From: Nitrospira sp.
Lineage (GTDB): Bacteria > Nitrospirota > Nitrospiria > Nitrospirales > Nitrospiraceae
Length of the DNA stretch: 64,000 bases
Direction: 5' to 3'
Assembly (NCBI GenBank): GCA_030653545.1
Contig: JAURZE010000026.1
Span: 186,001-250,000, forward strand
The translations under genes and the position numbers were made by a program. Below, one piece after another: positions 35,339 to 43,589 of this stretch (positions are counted from its first letter, which is position 1; each line of letters begins with the position of its first letter). The notes below the pieces were generated by a model. That model worked only from the letters and a program-made list of their open reading frames with translations. It had not been told where the DNA came from and ran no database searches.

Positions 35339-37069
35339 ATGAGTCGATCCATGAGTCTGTGCCGGAGACCGTGGGGCATGATGGCTTTGTGCATCACGCT
35401 CGGAGTTGCCGGCTTTCTTCAGGAAGGTGGCGCTTCCGCTCAACACATCATGCTCCAACCGGATCATGCAACCCCCGGATCGACGGTGGTCGTGAGCGGC
35501 AAGGGGTTGGGCGCGTTCAAATCCGTCCAGTTCAATAAAGTCACGTTTGCCGGGGTGCCGGCGCTGATTCAGCGCTGGGAGTCCGACCTGGTTGAGGTCA
35601 AGGTGCCGTTCAAGGCGACGACCGGTCCGGTCGAGATGATGATCGGGAAGAAGACACTCTCCGCCGGGACGTTCACGGTGGTGACGCCGCGTATTCAGTC
35701 CATCACCCCGACCGAGGCCGAACGGGGCACAATGGTCACGATCACCGGCGAGCATTTCGGCGCCACGGCCGGCGCGCGCGATCCCAATACGATGTTCGGT
35801 GTGAACGACGTGGTGATCGGCGGCGTGGTGGTGCGGCCGCGTCGGTGGAAAGACGACCAGATCGAGGTCGAGATTCCCACGAATGCCGCGCCCGGGGACG
35901 TCGTCGTGCGGTTGGCCTCCTCCGATCCCCTCCCCGATGGCTCTTGCTGTGCGCCGGTGGAATATCTGGCGAGTAACGCGGTGGCGCTTGCGCTGGTGCC
36001 CAGTATCCGGGTCGATCCGATGCACGGGCCGGTCGGCACCAAGGTGGTGTTGTTCGGCCAGGGATTCGGCACCAAAGGGGCCGAGGATGCCGTGGTGATC
36101 GGAACTAGTCTCGCCACGATTGCCCAGTGGAAAGACGATGTGATCGTGGCGCATGTGCCGCTCGGGGCCGACACCGGGCCGCTGGTGTTGAAACGGCAGG
36201 GCAAAGACCGGGCGCTGGGGACGTTTACCGTCCATGTGCCCAAGGCCCTGCCCGTGGCGCCGGCCAGTGCCCCGATCGGCACGCTGCTCCGGATCAATGG
36301 CGAGCACTTCGGGTTCTACTCCGAAAGTGGCTCCACCCCCTACAGCTTCACGGACTTCAACAAGGGTGAGAATCGCGTCGAGATCGGCGGCGTGCCGGCG
36401 GTGATCTACCGGTGGCACGACGACCGCATCGATGTCTGGGTGCCGTTCAGCGTGAAGAGCGGGCCGGTCAGAATCTACCGCAGTGCAACGAAGCCGAAGG
36501 CGGATGGGTCCTGCTGCCAGGAGCGCGGCGAACTCGTGACGGAAGCCGGCATGTTCACCGTGGTCACCCCGGTGGTGGACTCCTATACGCCGAAGTCCGC
36601 CGGGTTGGACGATCTGGTGACGATCAAGGGCAAGGGATTCGGCACGTTCCTGAAGACGGCGGAGCATACCGGGCTGGAATTGAGTCAGAAGGCGTATAAG
36701 CGGCGGCTGGATGTGGAGATCAACGAGCCGGATTCCGGCAGCACCGTCATCTCCAACGTCTCGCGGACGGAGGTGCTCTTTAATGGCGCGGCGGCCCTCG
36801 TCCAATCCTGGACCGATACCGAGATTGTCGTGAAAGTCCCCCATCGGAACCTCTACGGGATCGGGAAGCGCGGGGCGTTCTTCGACGATCTCTCGACCGG
36901 GCCGCTGGTGGTCCGGCGGGGCTCGTGGGATGTGTTGCCGGACGGCACCTGCTGCTCGCAGAAACAGTGGCTGACCATTGAGGCCGGGTCGTTTACGATC
37001 GAAGCCAAGGGGCTGCCCGACAAAGGCTATTGGGAGAATAACCGCCCCGATGCCAGCACGAGTCAATAA
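35339..37069 (+). CDS. exported IPT/TIG repeat protein
   Basis: The 576-residue protein has a signal peptide (about 1-34, ...GGASA) and about five immunoglobulin-like IPT/TIG units (PDHATPGSTVVVSGKGLG, PTEAERGTMVTITGEHFG, PMHGPVGTKVVLFGQGFG, PASAPIGTLLRINGEHFG, PKSAGLDDLVTIKGKGFG). Three units carry a D-G-(S/T)-C-C motif just before their last strands. TIG domains serve as adhesive or structural modules of surface proteins. AGGAG precedes the ATG at 35339. The C-terminus is hydrophilic, with no obvious anchor. Confidence 0.75.
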   Translation: MSRSMSLCRRPWGMMALCITLGVAGFLQEGGASAQHIMLQPDHATPGSTVVVSGKGLGAFKSVQFNKVTFAGVPALIQRWESDLVEVKVPFKATTGPVEMMIGKKTLSAGTFTVVTPRIQSITPTEAERGTMVTITGEHFGATAGARDPNTMFGVNDVVIGGVVVRPRRWKDDQIEVEIPTNAAPGDVVVRLASSDPLPDGSCCAPVEYLASNAVALALVPSIRVDPMHGPVGTKVVLFGQGFGTKGAEDAVVIGTSLATIAQWKDDVIVAHVPLGADTGPLVLKRQGKDRALGTFTVHVPKALPVAPASAPIGTLLRINGEHFGFYSESGSTPYSFTDFNKGENRVEIGGVPAVIYRWHDDRIDVWVPFSVKSGPVRIYRSATKPKADGSCCQERGELVTEAGMFTVVTPVVDSYTPKSAGLDDLVTIKGKGFGTFLKTAEHTGLELSQKAYKRRLDVEINEPDSGSTVISNVSRTEVLFNGAAALVQSWTDTEIVVKVPHRNLYGIGKRGAFFDDLSTGPLVVRRGSWDVLPDGTCCSQKQWLTIEAGSFTIEAKGLPDKGYWENNRPDASTSQ

Positions 37070-37179
37070 AGCTAACCGTGAGGGGTGACAGGCGAAACGA
37101 GGGAGGGCATACGATTGAACGGTGACACCATGAGTGCGCCGACGCAACATCCACTCCCCCCCGCTTGCAGGGCAGCATA

Positions 37180-38166
37180 ATGGCGGCGGCGACAGTCCTT
37201 CCTGCCTCAAATCCGGAGTCGATTCGGATAGCCGGCGCAATCATCCGCCAGGGAGGACTCGTCGCCTTCCCGACGGAAACTGTGTACGGGCTCGGCTGCG
37301 ATGCGCTGAATCCAGAGGCTGTGGCGCGCGTCTTCGAGGCCAAGCAGCGGCCCCATTTCGATCCCCTCATCGTGCACATCGCGGACCGGGCGACGCTGGA
37401 GTCACTGACACCGTTCGTATCGACGCGCGACCACCGGCTCATCGATGCCTTCTGGCCAGGTCCGCTGACGCTCGTGATGCAAAAACGAGAACAGGTTCCC
37501 GATCTCGTCACGGCAGGGCTCCCTACCGTTGCCGTCCGGATGCCGTCTCATCCGGTGGCACGGGCGCTGATCCGTGAAGCGGAAGTTCCAATCGCCGCCC
37601 CCAGCGCCAATCCATTCGGCTACGTCAGCCCAACCTGCGCCCAACATGTGGTGGATGGGCTCGGCGATCGTATCGACCTGATTCTGGATGGAGGCCCCTG
37701 CCCGATTGGCGTGGAGTCCACCATCGTGTCGATGGTGGGAACCTGGCCGGAACTCCTGCGACCGGGCAGCATCACGCTTGCGGATATCCGGGAAGTCATG
37801 GGACCGGTTGTGCGAGCCACTGCCGGCCGGACCGTGGCCGCGCCGGGCCAGCTTCCCCGCCATTACGCAACCCGCACTCCGATGACGGTTCTGGCGGCCC
37901 CGGAAGTCAGACCCATTCTGCATGCCCATGAGCGCGCCGGCCTGCTGGCCATGTCGACACCAGGCCATGGGGACGAGAGGTTCTGTGCGATCGACGTGCT
38001 CTCGGCGTCGGGCGATCTGCGGGAGGCCGCGCGGAATTTATTCGCCGCCCTGCGGCGGCTGGATGCACTAGACCTCGACCGTCTGTACGCCGTGCCCTGC
38101 GAGGATCAGGGCCTCGGTCTGGCGATCATGGACCGGCTGCGACGCTGTGCGGCACCGCTCGACTGA
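37180..38166 (+). CDS. sua5: L-threonylcarbamoyladenylate synthase, Sua5 type
   Basis: The 328-residue enzyme has the YrdC domain (about 1-195) with the substrate-binding VAFPTETVYGLGCDA, KQRPHFDPLIVH and SANPFGYVSPT, followed by a Sua5 C-terminal domain (about 215-325), which TsaC-type enzymes lack. It makes threonylcarbamoyl-AMP for the universal t6A modification of tRNA. ATG 37180 is preferred over the in-frame TTG at 37165. Confidence 0.9.
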   Translation: MAAATVLPASNPESIRIAGAIIRQGGLVAFPTETVYGLGCDALNPEAVARVFEAKQRPHFDPLIVHIADRATLESLTPFVSTRDHRLIDAFWPGPLTLVMQKREQVPDLVTAGLPTVAVRMPSHPVARALIREAEVPIAAPSANPFGYVSPTCAQHVVDGLGDRIDLILDGGPCPIGVESTIVSMVGTWPELLRPGSITLADIREVMGPVVRATAGRTVAAPGQLPRHYATRTPMTVLAAPEVRPILHAHERAGLLAMSTPGHGDERFCAIDVLSASGDLREAARNLFAALRRLDALDLDRLYAVPCEDQGLGLAIMDRLRRCAAPLD

Positions 38167-38257
38167 CGGCGGTCGTGCCTTCACGGCAGAGGCCCCACAG
38201 AGAGCAGTACGGCCGTCCAAGAGGAGCGACGCTGTTGGAGAGGAGCCATTTGAGACG

Positions 38258-38638
38258 ATGCATAACGAGTCATTACAGCGACAGGAATCCCTTACAGCGG
38301 CAGTTCGCAAGGCGGTGTGCCAGTTTCAATTGGAGTTCATGGGAGGGAGTTTTGCCGAGCACATTCGCGTGACCATAGCCCCCGATATGCCCGACATGAT
38401 GGTGGTGCGGTCGCACGGTGTCCTCCCAACGGCTGAACAGAAGCTCATCCGTACAGAAGAAGGCCGGGCGCTAGTGAAACAGCTGTATCAGACTCTGTTT
38501 GCGCAACAACGCCATGTCCTGGCCAAGGAAGTGGCAACACTCACGGGCATGGAGGTGGCGGATGTCTTGACGGATTTTTCCGTCTCCACCGGTGAGCAGG
38601 TGATGGTGTTTCTGTTCGCCTCACACGACAAGGACTGA
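38258..38638 (+). CDS. DUF2294 family protein
   Basis: The 126-residue protein has the DUF2294 pattern: an N-terminal helix ending in a glycine-rich MGGSF, a short strand MMVVRSHGVLPTAEQKLIRT-EEGRALVKQ, and a C-terminal beta-strand VMVFLFA. The family is conserved but uncharacterised. It lies 4 bp before larB, suggesting an operon. A second, more divergent copy is at 42655-43074. Confidence 0.7.
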   Translation: MHNESLQRQESLTAAVRKAVCQFQLEFMGGSFAEHIRVTIAPDMPDMMVVRSHGVLPTAEQKLIRTEEGRALVKQLYQTLFAQQRHVLAKEVATLTGMEVADVLTDFSVSTGEQVMVFLFASHDKD

Positions 38639-38642
38639 CGGG

Positions 38643-39350
38643 ATGAGAAGGAAGGCCACACACGCTGCCGCTCTACACTCACAGAAGCCCTGTGAAAGCG
38701 GCGATGGCGCATCCCGGGGGCTGCTGCCGTCCGCCGGGCAGGGATTTCCGCCCGTCGTGTTCTGTGACGGCAAAACCCAGCAAGAAATTGTCAGCCTTGC
38801 GCGAAAGGTGCTGGCTCAACATCAGCATCTCCTGGTGCCTCGCGTTGCACCCGAGGTCGCACGGGCCTTGCTGCGATTGCATCGCCGAGCCGTCTATCAC
38901 GAGTTGTCCCGCGCCGTCACGATCTATCACCCGACACGGAGGCCAAGCGGAGACGTATTGATCGTCACCGCCGGCACAGCCGACACCCCGATTGCGGAAG
39001 AGGCCCGGGTCACGGCCGAAGTCTTGGGAAGCCGGGTTGAGGCGATCTGCGACGTGGGAGTGGCGGGGTTGCATCGAGTCCTTGCCCGCCATAGCAGGCT
39101 CATGCAGGCCCATGTCGTGGTGGTGGTGGCCGGTATGGACGGGGCCCTTCCGAGCGTCATCGGCGGACTGGTTAACTGTCCCGTCATCGCAGTCCCAACG
39201 AGCATCGGTTACGGGGCTAACTTTGGCGGGATCGCCCCTCTCTTGACCATGCTCAATTCGTGCGCCTCCGGCGTGGGGGTCGTGAGCATCAATAACGGAT
39301 TTAGCGCTGGCTGTCTGGCCCATCGCATCAATGTGCTGGCCAACGAATAG
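38643..39350 (+). CDS. larB: LarB, nickel-pincer cofactor biosynthesis protein
   Basis: The 235-residue protein has a PurE-like C-terminal domain: VLIVTAGTADTPIAEEA, DVGVAGLHRV, VAGMDGALPSVIGGL, and GYGANFGGIAPLLTMLNS. LarB carboxylates and hydrolyses nicotinic acid adenine dinucleotide in the first step of nickel-pincer nucleotide synthesis. No larA, larC or larE lies in this window. It is tightly coupled to the DUF2294 gene. Confidence 0.88.
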   Translation: MRRKATHAAALHSQKPCESGDGASRGLLPSAGQGFPPVVFCDGKTQQEIVSLARKVLAQHQHLLVPRVAPEVARALLRLHRRAVYHELSRAVTIYHPTRRPSGDVLIVTAGTADTPIAEEARVTAEVLGSRVEAICDVGVAGLHRVLARHSRLMQAHVVVVVAGMDGALPSVIGGLVNCPVIAVPTSIGYGANFGGIAPLLTMLNSCASGVGVVSINNGFSAGCLAHRINVLANE

Positions 39351-39418
39351 GGAGCGCCTGTTGCCGCATTTGCCGACAGATACCGCATCACCCCATCCCT
39401 GCCTCACCATCACGGCTT

Positions 39419-39476
39419 GGAACAGGAACGGAGTTCACGGGGGGGCGACAGTCCTGCCGTCCCCCGTATCTGTTCC
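39419..39476 (+). repeat. nested inverted repeat after larB
   Basis: GGAACAG/CTGTTCC (39419-39425 and 39470-39476) enclose ACGGGGG/CCCCCGT (39437-39443 and 39461-39467). It could fold into a stable stem in the larB 3' region or the leader of the methyltransferase mRNA. Confidence 0.4.
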
Positions 39477-39545
39477 GATTGAAAATCAAACGTGCCCCGT
39501 GGTGACGCTTTCCCCGATAACAACGCGGAGAAGGAAGGCAAGATA

Positions 39546-40454
39546 ATGCCGTGTGTTTTATGTGGACAGACATCGCTCTCAACGATCTCTACGGTAGACG
39601 CCAAATCACACGGCGCCTTGAATGTAGCCATATGCGGCGGTTGCGGGCTTGTTCAACAAGATCCGATGCCTTCGAAAACGGAACTTGGCCATTTTTACGC
39701 TCATACCTATAGAACAGACTACAAGAAGACATATACGCCAAAAGCCAAGCATATTTACAGGGCTGGCATGGCGGCGATCGAGCGACTCAATTTCTTACAA
39801 TCTCATGGGGTTCATGGCGGCAAATTGCTTGACGTAGGTGCAGGCGGGGGAGAGTTTGTCTATATTTCCAAAACCCGAGGGTATGACTCCAAAGGTATTG
39901 AGCCGAATATCGGCTATTCAGAGTTTGCCAGAAATCAGTACGGCGTGGAAATCAAGACTGGAGAATTATGCGAGACACGAGAAACCTACGACATCATTAC
40001 AATGTTTCATGTACTAGAGCATATGCCCAATTTCGAGTCCTTTAGGATGGCGTGGTCCATGCTGAACGAAGGCGGATCTCTATTCATTGAGGTTCCTAAT
40101 ATAGAAACAAACGATGCTTCGCCGCACAACATATATTTCAAAGCACACCTGTTCTACTTTAATAGAGCGACGCTCTCTGCTTGTGCCAGCAAATACTTTG
40201 ACCCTCTGGTTATAGAGGCCCGATCGAACCTCCGAATTTTATTCAAACGGAAAGGCCGGCAAAGCCACATCGCATTGCCCACACAAGACACCGTTTCTTC
40301 TCTTGCCCTGAGACTTCGGCAAAAGGGATGGTTCGAATATCTGATTGCGGGGGGCGGAATGTATAAACTGTTTTCCAAGCTGAACCAACGGGTGCGGGAG
40401 TCAAGGCTTAAGAACAAATCACACTTAGAGATTCTAAATTCACTTCTTTCTTAG
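39546..40454 (+). CDS. class I SAM-dependent methyltransferase with zinc-binding N-terminus
   Basis: The 302-residue protein begins with a C-x2-C and C-x2-C zinc motif (CVLCGQ, ICGGCG) and then a SAM-binding domain: LLDVGAGGGEFV near residue 98, FHVLEHMPN, and GGSLFIEVPN. This is the layout of C-methyltransferases and sugar methyltransferases found in glycan clusters. Base composition is visibly lower in G+C and the codon use differs from its neighbours, which suggests horizontal transfer. GAAGGAAGG precedes the ATG at 39546. No glycan cluster surrounds it. Confidence 0.8.
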   Translation: MPCVLCGQTSLSTISTVDAKSHGALNVAICGGCGLVQQDPMPSKTELGHFYAHTYRTDYKKTYTPKAKHIYRAGMAAIERLNFLQSHGVHGGKLLDVGAGGGEFVYISKTRGYDSKGIEPNIGYSEFARNQYGVEIKTGELCETRETYDIITMFHVLEHMPNFESFRMAWSMLNEGGSLFIEVPNIETNDASPHNIYFKAHLFYFNRATLSACASKYFDPLVIEARSNLRILFKRKGRQSHIALPTQDTVSSLALRLRQKGWFEYLIAGGGMYKLFSKLNQRVRESRLKNKSHLEILNSLLS

Positions 40455-40925
40455 ACACGGAGCAAGCCCCCACATATCCATCTGCAAGCAGCGATGCGTC
40501 TCTGCGGCCTGCCCGTGGGTGAGCTATCGCTAGAGAAACCGTGGCAGCTGATAACCCGCTCCTGAAAACTAGACGAGACGAGATCTGACTGAACTGGGAT
40601 TTCGGAGCCTTCCGCAACCGGGCTTGATCGCCCGCTCGATAAACTCTCAGGCCTATACCCTCCCCGTTCCCTAGCAGAACACCTGGACCTGGCTAGACTC
40701 GTGCGGGGACTACTCACAACACCCCTATGATCGGTCTAAGACAATCTGAGCAGAGCTGGCAACCGAGCATAAGCGCACACCTCGCAGTGCAGCCCGTGTA
40801 CCGATGCACGCGACGTTCACTGCAACAAGAGAACTCCATACTTGCCACCCTCACCCTATCGTCAGATTGCGCTAATTATCGGTAATAATTCGATACGCGC
40901 TCGCTGAGAATTCCCATCTCAGTCT
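40455..40925. other. non-coding stretch upstream of icd
   Basis: No convincing gene was found between the methyltransferase and the isocitrate dehydrogenase leader. Short minus-strand frames exist at 40408-40717 but lack a ribosome-binding site or recognisable protein. Its 3' part contains a dyad CGTGTA-N4-TGCACG (40795-40810), discussed with the icd promoter. Confidence 0.6.
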
Positions 40926-40956
40926 GGAATCTGACTTGCAAACATGACAAGTCATG
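40926..40956 (+). promoter_or_regulatory. icd promoter region: sigma-54-like box plus 14-bp palindrome
   Basis: GG (40926-40927), ten bases, GC (40938-40939) within TGGAAT-N5-TTGCA fits the spacing of a sigma-54 promoter but has a poor -24. It is followed by the perfect palindrome CATGAC-AA-GTCATG (40943-40956), which would lie over the transcription start and could be an operator. The ATG is at 41003. Confidence 0.4.
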
Positions 40957-41002
40957 GGAGCGGATGGTCCGATCCCCCTTGCTGCTTAAGGGAGGTTGTT
41001 CA

Positions 41003-42019
41003 ATGGGTACACAGCACGTAGTGACGATGTTGCCGGGAGAGGGAACCGGTCCGGAAATTTGCGAAGCGGTCCGGCTGGTGATCGATGCGAGCGGCGTCAA
41101 TATCAAATGGGAGTATGAAGAGATCGGACTGGACTGTTTAGAGAAGCACGGCACGTTGTTGCCTGACAAGACGGTCCAAGCCATCGCCAGAAACAAGATC
41201 GCGTTGAAAGGCCCCACGACCACGCCGATCGGGACAGGCCACAAGAGCGCGAACGTGACACTCCGAAAGGTGTTCGATCTCTATGCGAATGTGCGGCCGG
41301 CCAAGTTGATTCCCGTGCTCAAGCGGCCCTGGGACAAAATCGACATCCTCAACTTCCGTGAGAACACCGAAGATTGCTACGCGGCCATCGAGCATATGGT
41401 GTCAGACGAAGTGGCGCAATGTTTGAAGGTTATCACCTGGCCTGGCTCCTATCGCATCGCCGAGTTTGCCTTCAAGTGGGCAAAAGCCAATGGGCGCAAG
41501 AAGATCTACTGCGTTCATAAGGCTAACATCATGAAGATGACCGACGGTCTCTTTCTCGATGCCTTTAGAGAGGTCGCCAAGAAATATCCGGATATCGAGT
41601 CCGGCGACATCATCGTGGACAATTGCTGCATGCAGCTCGTGAGAAATCCTGCGCAATTCGATTGCTTGGTGCTCCCGAATCTGTACGGGGACATCCTGAC
41701 GGATCTCTGCGCAGGATTGGTCGGCGGCTTGGGATTCGCGCCGGGTGCCAACGTGGGCGACAACTGCGCGATCTTCGAGGCGGTCCACGGCTCTGCGCCG
41801 AAGTATGCGGGGATGAAGAAGGTGAATCCGTCGGCCGTGCTGGTCTCCGGAATCATGATGCTCCGCTGGATGAAGGAAGAAGCGGCAGCCGATCGGATCA
41901 CAAAGGCGATGTTTGCCGTTCTCGACGAGCGGAAGCACGTGACGTACGACGTCGGCGGGACGGCAACGACAGACGAGTATGCGCAAGCCATCGTGGATAA
42001 GATGCACGCGAAGGCCTGA
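41003..42019 (+). CDS. icd: NAD-type isocitrate dehydrogenase
   Basis: The 338-residue protein belongs to the isocitrate/isopropylmalate dehydrogenase family: GEGTGPEI near the start, the substrate-binding RENTEDCYAAIEH, the catalytic metal Asp in DNCCMQLVRNP and LYGDILTDL, and GSAPKYAG. The AIEH after NTED and the mitochondrial-like length suggest isocitrate rather than isopropylmalate. It catalyses isocitrate to 2-oxoglutarate. GGGAGG lies before the ATG. It is followed 38 bp later by a small gene resembling a C-terminal domain of long isocitrate dehydrogenases. Confidence 0.87.
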   Translation: MGTQHVVTMLPGEGTGPEICEAVRLVIDASGVNIKWEYEEIGLDCLEKHGTLLPDKTVQAIARNKIALKGPTTTPIGTGHKSANVTLRKVFDLYANVRPAKLIPVLKRPWDKIDILNFRENTEDCYAAIEHMVSDEVAQCLKVITWPGSYRIAEFAFKWAKANGRKKIYCVHKANIMKMTDGLFLDAFREVAKKYPDIESGDIIVDNCCMQLVRNPAQFDCLVLPNLYGDILTDLCAGLVGGLGFAPGANVGDNCAIFEAVHGSAPKYAGMKKVNPSAVLVSGIMMLRWMKEEAAADRITKAMFAVLDERKHVTYDVGGTATTDEYAQAIVDKMHAKA

Positions 42020-42057
42020 GTTCGAGATTTTTGGCTGAATGAACAAGGAGAACACCC

Positions 42058-42408
42058 ATGCCTACATGCACTGAAATTGCGAAAGCGACGAAGAAGAAGC
42101 GTGAGATCAAATTAGTCGGCATCGATATGTACATCATCACCGAGAAGGGGATCCCGAAGTTCGACGACATCGGGCCGTTCAAATGTGAATTTATTTCGAA
42201 CCGTGGCACGAAGGTCTGGCCCGGCTTCGTCAGTCCCGATCTGCTGCAGGTCAACTGGTATCGCTGCAGGTTTATGGCGACCAAAGACGTGCAAGACGCG
42301 GACGTGAACACCTTCTTGGACGCCTTGACGAAAAAGGGCTGGTGGTGGTCTGCCGCGCAGAAGTTATGGAACTACGACGGCGAAGCCGGATTCAGCAAGG
42401 CGTACTAG
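42058..42408 (+). CDS. stand-alone isocitrate dehydrogenase C-terminal-domain-like protein
   Basis: The 116-residue protein reads KFISNRG-type motifs familiar from the C-terminal extension of Thermus and rickettsial isocitrate dehydrogenases: EFISNRGTKVWPG, NWYRCRFM and LWNYDGEAGFSKA. That extension is normally fused to the catalytic domain. Here it is a separate gene directly after icd, so it may assemble with it as a subunit or a regulator. The resemblance is recalled from family knowledge, not tested. Lysine-rich N-terminus, no signal peptide. Confidence 0.65.
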   Translation: MPTCTEIAKATKKKREIKLVGIDMYIITEKGIPKFDDIGPFKCEFISNRGTKVWPGFVSPDLLQVNWYRCRFMATKDVQDADVNTFLDALTKKGWWWSAAQKLWNYDGEAGFSKAY

Positions 42409-42424
42409 CCTTGGCCCATTGGCT

Positions 42425-42457
42425 GCCGCTGCGAGAGGGCGTACCTTTCGCAGCGGC
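42425..42457 (+). terminator. hairpin after the icd unit
   Basis: GCCGCTGCGA (42425-42434) and TCGCAGCGGC (42448-42457) pair perfectly, and the stem extends inward (AGG/CCT) to about 14 bp around a 5-nt loop. No T-tract follows. It most likely protects or terminates the icd transcript. Confidence 0.55.
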
Positions 42458-42654
42458 GCCTCAGCACTCACGCTAGAGGAACGCAGCTCCTGATTTACCG
42501 GCACCTGACGGCGTACGCCCTGATGCCGCGCAACAGCACGACCCCTGAGCCTTATCCCGGGAACAAGAGGCTTTCCCGGATGACCGGCTCAGCCGCTCAC
42601 TCGCAGCCCCCGGCACCGGTAAACGGATCAGTTGACCGTATGGAGACAAGACCG

Positions 42655-43074
42655 ATGGTTCCCGCTGCAACCAAAACGAAAGCGGATGTGGAATACCAGG
42701 TGATGTTGGCGGTCTTGAACTTCCATCGGGACTATCTTGCATTGCACTATTCCCATGTCCGCATTCAGTTGATCGATAATGTGATTGAAGTCACTCTCGC
42801 CCCCCGCCGCCCGATCCCGGCAGAGCAACTCCTCGCGCAGTCGCCTGAAGGCAAAGTCCAACTCCAACAGATGCATACCGCAGCATTCCGCTCCGGAGAA
42901 GCCCAGCTGCGCGATCGGCTCCAAGGCATTCTGGGCATCGAAGTTGATGAATTTGTCACCCAGCTCGATGCCGAGACCGGAATCAATACGGTCATCATTC
43001 GGCTCGCCAAGCGCCTCGACCTAGTCTTACCCCCCGTATCCAGCAATGAATTCGAGGTCAAACATCTGGCATAG
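42655..43074 (+). CDS. second DUF2294-like protein
   Basis: The 139-residue protein has the same secondary-structure pattern as the DUF2294 protein at 38258: VIEVTLAPRRPIPAEQLLAQSPEGK, then a C-terminal TGINTVIIRLA strand. It is more divergent and lacks the glycine-rich MGGSF segment. I place the start at ATG 42655, 8 bases after GGAG. The 20 bp after its stop contain a fragment of a cyclophilin 3' end. Confidence 0.6.
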   Translation: MVPAATKTKADVEYQVMLAVLNFHRDYLALHYSHVRIQLIDNVIEVTLAPRRPIPAEQLLAQSPEGKVQLQQMHTAAFRSGEAQLRDRLQGILGIEVDEFVTQLDAETGINTVIIRLAKRLDLVLPPVSSNEFEVKHLA

Positions 43075-43104
43075 CGGCGCACCCCTCCCGACCCGCCAGT
43101 CAGC

Positions 43105-43128
43105 ATGACCGTGACGGTGAAAGAATAG
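43105..43128 (+). repeat. 24-bp fragment of a cyclophilin gene end
   Basis: ATGACCGTGACGGTGAAAGA-ATAG matches the last codons (MTVTVKE-stop) of the cyclophilin at 17906-17929, with the first 20 bases identical, and also 19120-19143. It follows the second DUF2294 gene and has no other cyclophilin sequence beside it. Confidence 0.6.
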
Positions 43129-43148
43129 CCGCTCCTCAGCACCCCGCC

Positions 43149-43580
43149 CTAATTCGTCTTTGCCAATCCCAGAGCTTTGATTGAAGCCCTAGCAGCGGCA
43201 CTGGCTTTACTTGCAGGATTGAGCAACTGACCGGGATCGGCGTGAACGCCGGCGGCCGATACGCGATTGCACTGTTGAATCACATCGGTGAGGGGCACAA
43301 GGGCCTGACTCCGGCGGGGATCTGAATCCGGCAGCTGCTTGAGAATGGCTTCGGCGTCACCGGCGGCGGCTTCGCAGTGATGAACGATCGCCTTGGCGTC
43401 CCCCATGCCGCCATGGGCCATCATGTCCTCCACGTTCTTCATCAACGCATCTCTCCGTTCTTGCAGTGTCGGCTCGGATGCATGAGCCGTACGAGGCCCG
43501 AACGAAAGACCGCCGGAAAAAACGGTAGCAAGAAGACTCGCACACACAATACGACCGACGGATACATGAAGCTTTCTCAC
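43149..43580 (-). CDS. exported small metal-binding-like protein (SmbP-like)
   Basis: The 143-residue protein has a signal peptide (about 1-34, ...AHASE) and a helical mature part with regularly spaced H and E/D (MAHGG, IVHHCEAA, DAEAILKQL), loosely recalling SmbP, a periplasmic copper-binding four-helix protein of nitrifiers. One cysteine pair (HHC, QQC) is present. It starts with GTG after GGAGAG and ends an operon with the copper oxidase and two other exported proteins. The SmbP assignment is tentative. Confidence 0.55.
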   Translation of the reverse strand: MRKLHVSVGRIVCASLLATVFSGGLSFGPRTAHASEPTLQERRDALMKNVEDMMAHGGMGDAKAIVHHCEAAAGDAEAILKQLPDSDPRRSQALVPLTDVIQQCNRVSAAGVHADPGQLLNPASKASAAARASIKALGLAKTN

Positions 43581-43589
43581 CGGCTCTCC

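Noticed and set aside
34916-37240. 774-codon open frame on the minus strand
   Set aside because: It lies antisense to the receiver and IPT/TIG genes, which have signal peptide, ribosome site and repeat motifs. Its translation is H/R/G-rich and resembles no protein.
40451-40717. 88-codon minus-strand frame upstream of icd
   Set aside because: No ribosome site, no recognisable domain and atypical composition; treated as non-coding.
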